From contig DAOUWY010000092.1 of assembly GCA_030666885.1 (NCBI GenBank), positions 1 through 7,340 of the forward strand: a DNA stretch of 7,340 nt. Direction: 5' to 3'. This DNA comes from Methanosarcinales archaeon. Its GTDB lineage: Archaea > Halobacteriota > Methanosarcinia > Methanosarcinales > Methanocomedenaceae. The translations under genes were made by a program, and so were the position numbers. Under the pieces are notes generated by a model. It searched no databases. It was not told the origin of the DNA and worked only from the letters and a program-made list of their open reading frames with translations. Positions 1-4,490 of this stretch are shown here, piece by piece (within the stretch, counting starts at the first letter, position 1; each line of letters begins with the position of its first letter).

Positions 1-10
1 ATAACAGGTG

Positions 11-394
11 TTACCATTCTTTCCAGTTCAAGCCATTGATCCTGTTGAAATGCTTGACATTTCTTGTTAGAAAGTCTTCGTTATTTACCATCACAATACC
101 TGCAATCAGAACATCAAGGATATTTACAGGATTGCCGGTATTCATTAGTTCAGCCTGGATTTTAGCAGATGTAAGTACGGCAGGCATTTCAAATCCAAGG
201 ACGTCCATAGACCCTAGTAAATAATTTACTTCCGTGTGGGATTTTTCGGATTTTACAGAACGGTCTGCCCCGTAATATAGTTCGAAAGCGTTGATGATAG
301 TAGTTTTTGGGTTTTTTATCTTATCGGCAAGAGCGGCTGCATCTGCATCACCCCTGAGAAGTGCAACCAGATAATCAGTATCCAGAATGGTCAT
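11..394 (-). CDS. vapC: PIN-domain ribonuclease toxin, VapC-type
   Basis: A complete 127-residue protein with the size and pattern of VapC toxins, which are metal-dependent RNases that cut tRNA or rRNA when released from their antitoxin. The PIN acidic residues are visible: D5 in ILDTDYL, E38 in AFELYYG, and D94 in NILDVLIAG. Near the C-terminus lies the usual LTRNVKHFNRI motif (residues 109-119) with D107 and N112 in the region of the fourth acidic position. The start ATG overlaps the vapB stop codon as ATGA (391-394), so translation is probably coupled. There is no strong ribosome-binding site of its own. The active site looks intact, so a functional toxin is expected. The RNA target cannot be read from the sequence. 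Confidence 0.88.
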   Translation of the reverse strand: MTILDTDYLVALLRGDADAAALADKIKNPKTTIINAFELYYGADRSVKSEKSHTEVNYLLGSMDVLGFEMPAVLTSAKIQAELMNTGNPVNILDVLIAGIVMVNNEDFLTRNVKHFNRINGLNWKEW

Positions 395-621
395 AATTTC
401 ACACGCTCTAAACGGGAAATATCAGTTCCAATTGACCTTATTTCAATGGCCGCCTTTTCAAATTCACCATCTTTCAATCTTCCAGAAAATTCTTTTAATG
501 GCTTTTTTTTGACTATTCCTGTTATACGATTAATGAGGACTGTAAAGCTTTCTCCCTCTTTTTTTAGCTGTACAAGGCTTTTGTAAGCTTCTTCTGAGAT
601 AGTTAATGTTTTATGAGCCAT
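391..621 (-). CDS. vapB: VapB-type antitoxin (DUF217-like)
   Basis: A 76-residue protein that begins with the typical archaeal VapB/DUF217 pattern: KTLTISEEAYKSL (residues 4-16, a ribbon-helix-helix-like DNA-binding region), then KKEGESFTVLINRI (20-33). It continues with a linker and a charged C-terminal segment that should wrap the toxin (about 43-76). It lies directly upstream of the PIN-domain gene with a 4-nt overlap, the standard antitoxin-first order. The ATG at 621 has no Shine-Dalgarno sequence. The nearest TATA-like elements lie about 10-30 nt upstream, so the mRNA is probably leaderless or nearly so. Proteins of this type normally repress their own operon, and a direct repeat sits at the expected place (630-651). 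Confidence 0.85.
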   Translation of the reverse strand: MAHKTLTISEEAYKSLVQLKKEGESFTVLINRITGIVKKKPLKEFSGRLKDGEFEKAAIEIRSIGTDISRLERVKL

Positions 622-629
622 ATGTTTAT

Positions 630-651
630 GTGTATTTAATCGTGTATTTAA
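630..651 (-). promoter_or_regulatory. vapBC promoter with tandem direct repeat
   Basis: On the plus strand GTGTATTTAA occurs twice, at 630-639 and 642-651, with a 12-bp period of about one helical turn. On the minus strand each copy reads TTAAATACAC and contains a TATA-like core. The copy at 642-651 lies 21-30 nt upstream of the vapB ATG, a good box A distance for a leaderless transcript. Two in-phase sites over the promoter fit autoregulation by a ribbon-helix-helix antitoxin. This is inferred from position and repetition only. Confidence 0.5.
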
Positions 652-702
652 ATGTTCCTGCCATTTTTATCAACATATCTATCGTCAATATTGGAATAAT
701 TC

Positions 703-833
703 CTCCCCTCTACCGCCCGCCGATCACTGGCGATGTGGACCGGGTGTGGTTGCTCATGCACAGAGGGTTGGTCTGGAAGTAGTATGTGCGGGCGGTGGCC
801 TCGGGTGTTGGTGATTGCTGCCGGTGGGTGGTA
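703..833. other. GC-rich island with inverted repeat and ORF remnant
   Basis: This GC-rich block stands out sharply from AT-rich surroundings. It contains a perfect 9-bp inverted repeat, ACCGCCCGC at 712-720 and GCGGGCGGT at 788-796, enclosing a 67-nt loop. On the minus strand, frame 844 to 710 is open for about 44 codons without an ATG at its beginning. It reads through ARTYYFQTNPLCMSNHTR and PVIGGR to a TAG stop at 710-712. This could be a remnant of a coding sequence, a dispersed genomic repeat, or a structured RNA. I cannot choose between these from one copy. Confidence 0.4.
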
Positions 834-881
834 TTATTGATAAATTATATAAATAAATAACAACCAGACCATAAAACACGC

Positions 882-899
882 AAAGTTAAAGTTAAAGTT
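882..899. repeat. (AAAGTT)3 microrepeat
   Basis: The hexamer AAAGTT occurs three times in perfect tandem. The repeat lies in non-coding DNA and has no evident role. Confidence 0.7.
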
Positions 900-1094
900 A
901 CAATTTCTATACGATCTTTGGACCCCTTGCAATGAAATAGTGACTGTCAGCCGCCAATCAGCATGTATCTGGTTCCATCTGCGGTTCATCCATTGGTCAT
1001 CAGTTAAGGAGTTTGACAGAGTCGGTATGTATTATTTTCCAAAAGACCAATGATTTTATACGATTCTCCAATTTAATTTAAATCGAATACGAAT

Positions 1095-1168
1095 AACACG
1101 GATTTGACAGATTTTCACGGATTTACTTATTATCCGTGCACATCCGTGTCATCCGTTCAATCCGTGTT
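1095..1168. repeat. Imperfect hairpin repeat of CACGGAT/ATCCGTG units
   Basis: The left arm starts AACACGGATTTGACAG and ends TCACGGAT (1095-1122). The right arm, about 1142-1168, is close to its reverse complement and ends ATCCGTGTT. The arms are about 27 nt and align with one gap and a few mismatches. Inside them the unit ATCCGTG or CACGGAT occurs five times. A related but diverged hairpin lies at 6829-6890. Outer imperfect arms, GTCATCAGTTAAG (996-1008) and CTTAACCAATGAC (1185-1197; 11 of 13 complementary), enclose this one. From memory, repeats of this style are dispersed in intergenic DNA of many prokaryotes. Confidence 0.7.
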
Positions 1169-1255
1169 CTATTACAATATTACTCTTAACCAATGACACA
1201 TGGCGGTTCATTTGGGTTCATCTGCAGTTCGGATTTTCATAACTTTAGCATGAGA

Positions 1256-2197
1256 CTATAAATTTAACACAACCAACACGACCGCAGTGAACATAAACAC
1301 CAGTACCGAAGCCATGCCCACCAGCTTATTAGCCCGTGCAATATCTGTGGCCAAAGGCAGGCTGAAATTTCCACCGAGCACATAATGCCCCTGTTTTTCC
1401 AGCCGTACTCCCAGTGCCCCCGCAGCCAAGGCCATGGGCCAGCCAGAGTTAGGTGAAGAAGTTTGTCCCCTGTCTTCCAGGCAAGTCCTGATGGCATTTA
1501 CCGGGCTTCCCGTAAACACAGCCCCTGCAACAATGAAAATCAAGGACAACCGGGCAGGTATCCAGTTAAGGACATCGTCAAGACGGGCAGATGCCCATCC
1601 CAGATCAATAAATTCCCTGTTCCTGTATCCCACCATAGAATCCAGGGTGTTCACAGCCTTATACGCAAGAGCCCCAGGCAGGCCCAGGATGAGATAAAAA
1701 AACAGCGGCGACAGGATCGTATCAACAAAATTCTCAGACACCGACTCGATCACTGCCGATGCCATGTGTAGTTCATCCATAGCAGCCGTGTCCCTGCTCA
1801 CCAGTGCCTTCAGGTCATCCCGTGCCGCATCCGGATGTCCCGATACCAGTCCGGTCATGATCCGGGTTCCGGATGTCAGCAGCATCCGGAACGAGAAAGT
1901 GGATTTCAGGAAATAAGCCATTACCAGCAATGCAATAGCTTCGGGTAGAATGAATTGTGCGCCAACAACCAGCATGCCGGCCAGAAAGGATGTACCTGTC
2001 ATAGCCGCAACCATAAATATCCCGAAAAACCTTTTACCCGTGAACTTAGAAGCAAAACCCCGGAGGTATTTGATACCTTTCCCCATCCAGACCACAGGAT
2101 GAAAAATGCCCGGCGGTTCACCGAACAGGATATCCATGGCAATAGCCAGCACCAGTACCGCAATACTGTTGGTAAAAACAGCATCCGGCATATTCAT
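1256..2197 (-). CDS. cbiB: Adenosylcobinamide-phosphate synthase CbiB
   Basis: A 313-residue integral membrane protein of the CbiB family (called CobD in the Pseudomonas naming scheme). The family joins aminopropanol phosphate to adenosylcobyric acid to give adenosylcobinamide phosphate in cobamide synthesis. Family motifs are present in order: MDILFGEPPG (21-30), HPVVWMGK (33-40), ALVSRDT (131-137), ESVSENFVDTILSPLFF (151-167), YKAVNTLDSMVGYRN (179-193), DDVLNWIPARL (207-217) and NSGWPMALAAGALGVRLEK (250-268). Hydrophobic stretches near 10-21, 57-80, 84-97, 160-178, 216-228 and 293-311 fit a polytopic protein. The length is normal for the family. The start is set by the ATGA overlap with the upstream cobD stop (2194-2197), which suggests coupled translation. 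A second in-frame ATG two codons later is an alternative. Confidence 0.95.
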   Translation of the reverse strand: MNMPDAVFTNSIAVLVLAIAMDILFGEPPGIFHPVVWMGKGIKYLRGFASKFTGKRFFGIFMVAAMTGTSFLAGMLVVGAQFILPEAIALLVMAYFLKSTFSFRMLLTSGTRIMTGLVSGHPDAARDDLKALVSRDTAAMDELHMASAVIESVSENFVDTILSPLFFYLILGLPGALAYKAVNTLDSMVGYRNREFIDLGWASARLDDVLNWIPARLSLIFIVAGAVFTGSPVNAIRTCLEDRGQTSSPNSGWPMALAAGALGVRLEKQGHYVLGGNFSLPLATDIARANKLVGMASVLVFMFTAVVLVVLNL

Positions 2198-3651
2198 AAC
2201 ATAGGTTCCATGACTTTTTTCCAGATATCTCTAAGGTCTTCAGGCTTCCCCTCACAGGCCATCAATGCTTCGAGTATGAGGTTGGCAACCTCAGGGCGGT
2301 GTACCAGGTCGCACCCTTCACAGCTCCATACCTGCCCGCCCGTTGACCGTTCGACCATATGACCTCCGGTCCTTTCATCATTACAGGGGTAGAAAGGACA
2401 AAAACAAAATGTACAGTCCTGGCCCTCAAAATGGCACGGGTAGTATTCACAGTTGGTCCTGCTGGCGATCTTACCCTGGTGAAGAGCCTCATCGATCTTC
2501 ATCTCTGCCTGTTCCCTGCCCCATTGGGTGACCGATTCGGCAAGTGCATCTATCAGTTTCTGGTTATCTTCTCTGGTCCTGACCGCCACCCTGATATAGT
2601 CCCTGCCAGTTCGCCTGAATGATCCACAGTCCCGTAAAAGGATTCCAAGACTGCGCATGCGCAGGTCGATCTCCCTGGAATCCATGCTGAAATCCCGTAT
2701 CTTTACCATGATGAAGTTGGTATCGCCGGGCACTGGGTCAAAACCCCTTATAAGGGATAGATGTTTCATCAACCAGTCCCGCTCAGTACGGATCAACTCT
2801 CTTGAACGTTCAAGGTACGAAGGGTCAGCAGCATGTTTTTCCAGCAACCAGATACCCAGGGCTGTAGGTATTGTACCCAAATTCCAGGGTATCCTTACAT
2901 TTTCCATCCGGCCCGCCAGATCAGGATGTGCGATCCCATACCCGATCCTGACCCCGGGAATGGCAAATACCTTGGTTAGGGAACGCATAATTATAATAAA
3001 GGGATTCTCGTTGACTTTAGCAGCCATGCTGTGCCCGGGGTTAGCGAGTTCGATGAATGCTTCATCGATTATCAGGAAGGTCTCATTTTCCTTGCACTTC
3101 AGGGCCAGTTTTTCCAGCTCAGGGCCGGGTAAAAGTGTGCCGGTCGGGTTGTTCGGATTGCAGATGAACACAGCCTTTGACTCGCTAAGCATATCATCTG
3201 TAATTGACCCGACATTACGGTACACGTTCCTGTACTCGATGTGTTCAGGTACAGCACCCATAAGTTTGATGTTTAGTTCATATTCATCAAAGGTGGGTTG
3301 GGGCAGTATTACAATATCACCCACATCCAGTATGGTCTCGGCTATTAGTCTTACCAGTTCAGCGGAGCCGTTGGCAGGAACGATGTTTTCGGGGTCCACA
3401 CCTGCAAATACGGCAGCTGCCCTTTTAAAATCCGGATAACGGTTGTCAGGATACCACTCAATATCGTTAATAGCATGTATTGCAATTTTTTTGATTGCCT
3501 CTATATCAGGTGGACCTAAAGGATTGAAGTTGGCACTGAAATCCAGTAATTCAATCATGTTCGGTCTGATATTTTCAGCAAACCGGCCGCCATGAGTACA
3601 TTTTTGTATTGTGGCTACGGTTTTTCTTAAGGATTTATCAACTTGTTTCAT
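2194..3651 (-). CDS. cobD: Threonine-phosphate decarboxylase CobD with Cys-rich C-terminal domain
   Basis: A 485-residue protein in two parts. Residues about 18-375 are a fold-type I PLP enzyme of the histidinol-phosphate aminotransferase/CobD group: HGG (20-22), LDFSANFNPLGPP (36-48), NPNNPTG (165-171), IIDEAF (194-199), the PLP lysine K227 in RSLTKVFAIPGVRIGYG, and the phosphate-site region around R354-R358. Residues about 395-485 form a cysteine-rich domain with C401, C406, C413, C416, C418, C423, C444, C447 and C466, likely to bind metal or an Fe-S cluster. The family makes (R)-1-amino-2-propanol O-phosphate from L-threonine O-phosphate. From memory, the Methanosarcina mazei homologue (MM2060) is bifunctional and its C-terminal domain is needed for L-threonine kinase activity, so that is the best prediction here. 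It is the first gene of an operon with cbiB. No strong ribosome-binding site precedes the ATG, so the start is less certain than the product. Confidence 0.92.
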   Translation of the reverse strand: MKQVDKSLRKTVATIQKCTHGGRFAENIRPNMIELLDFSANFNPLGPPDIEAIKKIAIHAINDIEWYPDNRYPDFKRAAAVFAGVDPENIVPANGSAELVRLIAETILDVGDIVILPQPTFDEYELNIKLMGAVPEHIEYRNVYRNVGSITDDMLSESKAVFICNPNNPTGTLLPGPELEKLALKCKENETFLIIDEAFIELANPGHSMAAKVNENPFIIIMRSLTKVFAIPGVRIGYGIAHPDLAGRMENVRIPWNLGTIPTALGIWLLEKHAADPSYLERSRELIRTERDWLMKHLSLIRGFDPVPGDTNFIMVKIRDFSMDSREIDLRMRSLGILLRDCGSFRRTGRDYIRVAVRTREDNQKLIDALAESVTQWGREQAEMKIDEALHQGKIASRTNCEYYPCHFEGQDCTFCFCPFYPCNDERTGGHMVERSTGGQVWSCEGCDLVHRPEVANLILEALMACEGKPEDLRDIWKKVMEPML

Positions 3652-3718
3652 AATTCCGAGAATGGGGTGCTTTACTCATAACTATTTCGCATTCAATGTC
3701 AGGATACATACACAATTT

Positions 3719-3738
3719 TATTTCGGGCATACGAAATA
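3719..3738. promoter_or_regulatory. Candidate operator TATTTCG-N6-CGAAATA
   Basis: A perfect 7-bp inverted repeat with a 6-nt spacer (3719-3725 and 3732-3738). One arm overlaps the candidate cobD box A and the other abuts the DUF1699 box A. A further single half-site TATTTCG lies at 3683-3689, 36 bp away, near the expected cobD transcription start. The geometry fits a dimeric regulator acting on both genes. The binding protein is unknown. Confidence 0.5.
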
Positions 3739-3752
3739 GATTTATATTGAAG

Positions 3753-3768
3753 GAGACCATATAGTCTC
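3753..3768. promoter_or_regulatory. Candidate operator GAGAC-N6-GTCTC
   Basis: A 5-bp inverted repeat with a 6-nt spacer lies just downstream of the plus-strand box A, between it and the expected transcription start of the DUF1699 gene. A bound protein would block RNA polymerase recruitment there. The arms are short, so chance is possible. Confidence 0.35.
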
Positions 3769-3814
3769 TAAGAGAATTTCAGGAAAAGTACATATTTTCC
3801 TATACATAAATAAA

Positions 3815-4225
3815 ATGGAGTCGATATTATTGAAAATTCGAGTTGTAAGTTCAAAGGACGAAATCAGCACATTGGATCTGGATGAACAGATAGTACACCT
3901 GGCTTTCAGGCCTTCCAGCAAGGATATTTTTGCCCTGGTCAATACATGTCCAGGGCTAAAGGCACTTCACATTCCAAGTTCCTACAAAAAGACTGTTTCC
4001 AAATCTATTGGAATGTTTCTGGAAATGAAACAAATCCAGCTTATGGAAGGCGATGTATGGGGACACCGCAAGGATATTAACGAATACTATGAGATCAAGG
4101 CGAGTATCATGGACAGGATCAGCAAGTTGAAGACAGAAGGAGTTCCTGAAAATGACATACACAAAAAAATGACTGAGGAGACCCGACTAAGTCCTGATCT
4201 TATCAGCTTCATCATAAAAAATTAA
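3815..4225 (+). CDS. DUF1699 family protein
   Basis: A small soluble protein of up to 136 residues. I recognise it as DUF1699, a family I know from Methanosarcinales and related methanogens. Its biochemical role is unknown. The conserved N-terminal stretch KIRVVSSKDEIS (7-18) is followed by VHLAFRPSSKDIF (27-39) and the most characteristic block, GDVWGHRKDINEYYEI (79-94). The last part (about 96-136) is helical and charged and ends in LSPDLISFIIK. There is no signal peptide or membrane segment. Start choice: the ATG at 3815 has no ribosome-binding site, whereas a TTG at 3830 is preceded by GGAG (3817-3820, 9-nt gap) and would give a protein beginning at the KIRVVSS stretch, where I remember family members starting. 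The shorter 131-residue form may be the real one. It is divergent from cobD and shares the operator region. Confidence 0.85.
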   Translation: MESILLKIRVVSSKDEISTLDLDEQIVHLAFRPSSKDIFALVNTCPGLKALHIPSSYKKTVSKSIGMFLEMKQIQLMEGDVWGHRKDINEYYEIKASIMDRISKLKTEGVPENDIHKKMTEETRLSPDLISFIIKN

Positions 4226-4256
4226 TCTAATAAAAATAATATAGTAATAATAATAG
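4226..4256. terminator. AT-rich convergent terminator region
   Basis: A 31-nt AT-only stretch separates the end of the DUF1699 gene from the 3' end of the tRNA. Read on the minus strand it contains a run of five T after the tRNA, as expected for archaeal oligo-T termination. It may serve both converging transcripts. Confidence 0.5.
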
Positions 4257-4364
4257 CGGACTCGCCGCGATTCGAACACGGGTCCGCGGGTATCTACACC
4301 GGCCACCGGTTTTGGCGGTACGGTTCCGAAGCCCGCTAGGATGTCCTGGCTACCCCACGAGTCC
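4257..4364 (-). tRNA. tRNA-Arg (anticodon UCG) with intron
   Basis: On the minus strand all tRNA parts can be placed. The acceptor stem is GGACTCG/CGAGTCC with discriminator G73 at 4257. U8 is present, and the D arm is GGGT with a loop containing G18G19 and A20. The anticodon stem is GCGGG/CCCGC with loop CU-UCG-GA (anticodon at 4327-4329). The variable loop is GGAC, and the T arm is CCGUG-UUCGAAU-CGCGG. The mature tRNA is 74 nt after removing a 34-nt intron, and CCA is not encoded. A20, C35 and G73 agree with arginine identity. It would read CGA codons. Two more bases on each side (GC/GC) extend the acceptor pairing in the precursor. A minus-strand TATATTTTC (4382-4390) is a well-placed box A, and T-rich DNA follows the 3' end. 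Confidence 0.93.
4292..4325 (-). other. Archaeal tRNA intron with bulge-helix-bulge
   Basis: A 34-nt intron sits at the canonical position after base 37. The splice motif can be drawn: exon CUUC (32-35) pairs with intron GUAG, leaving one U-U mismatch. One 3-nt bulge is GGA with the cut after G37, and the other is AUA with the cut before A38. The inner side continues with ACCG/CGGU and then a CCGCC/GGUGG hairpin. It should be removed by the tRNA splicing endonuclease. Confidence 0.88.
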
Positions 4365-4381
4365 GCAACGTGTTTTGATAG

Positions 4382-4390
4382 AAAATATAA
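4382..4390 (-). promoter_or_regulatory. Box A of the tRNA-Arg gene
   Basis: On the minus strand this reads TTATATTTT, centred about 22 nt upstream of the mature tRNA 5' end. This is the usual spacing for archaeal tRNA promoters that start transcription close to the mature end. Confidence 0.6.
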
Positions 4391-4403
4391 TGAAGGGGTA
4401 CAA

Positions 4404-4443
4404 ATTCACTTAAGCGAGTGAATCATATAAAAAGTTATTCACT
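4404..4443. promoter_or_regulatory. Three-site inverted repeat and promoter of the HD gene
   Basis: ATTCACT (4404-4410), AGTGAAT (4417-4423) and ATTCACT (4437-4443) alternate in orientation. The first two form a perfect 7-bp inverted repeat with a 6-nt spacer. The second and third flank a box A-like ATATAAAAA at 4425-4433, which would start transcription near 4455. The first pair lies between this and the divergent tRNA box A. This is a candidate operator. The regulator is unknown. Confidence 0.5.
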
Positions 4444-4490
4444 ACAGCCATATCTAAATTTTTAAGTATCATCTGTATAAATAACTATTC

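Larger units (their letters stand above)
622..1255. other. Gene-poor repeat-rich spacer
   Basis: There is no convincing gene in this 634-nt stretch. It holds the vapBC promoter repeats, a GC-rich island (about 703-833), an (AAAGTT)3 microrepeat, an imperfect hairpin of CACGGAT units (1095-1168), and fragments related to it. GGTTC(C)ATCTGCRGTTC appears at about 971-987 and 1215-1231. The arm CATTGGTC (991-998) is repeated inverted as GACCAATG (1045-1052). It looks like a landing zone for dispersed repeats rather than a regulatory region of one gene. Confidence 0.6.
3652..3814. promoter_or_regulatory. Divergent promoter region, cobD / DUF1699 gene
   Basis: A 163-nt spacer between divergent genes. 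On the plus strand a box A-like TTTATATT lies at 3741-3748, which would place transcription start near 3770-3775 and give a 40-45-nt leader. On the minus strand AAATAAAATT (3714-3723) is the best box A candidate for cobD, giving a leader of roughly 40 nt. The inverted repeat at 3719-3738 lies between and partly over these boxes. There is no space for, or sign of, a cobalamin riboswitch. Confidence 0.55.

Noticed and set aside
1095..1168. CRISPR array suggested by repeated ATCCGTG units
   Set aside because: The units are short, irregularly spaced, occur in both orientations within one hairpin, and have no spacer of constant size.
1434..2362. Plus-strand open frames opposite cbiB and the cobD 3' end
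   Set aside because: They overlap strongly conserved minus-strand family motifs and have low-complexity, unrecognisable products.
2657..3439. 260-codon plus-strand open frame opposite cobD
   Set aside because: It lies wholly antisense to a well-supported PLP enzyme, is serine-rich with no recognisable motif, and has no promoter or ribosome-binding site. It is a shadow of the cobD codon pattern.
3652..3814. Cobalamin riboswitch upstream of cobD
   Set aside because: The spacer is too short for the structure and shows no matching conserved segments. Only short palindromes are present.
4256..4364. tRNA read as tRNA-Pro (CGG), or with acceptor stem GCGGACT
   Set aside because: Those registers leave the anticodon stem unpaired or place extra bases between T stem and acceptor. 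The Arg(UCG) register pairs all stems and gives a canonical intron site.
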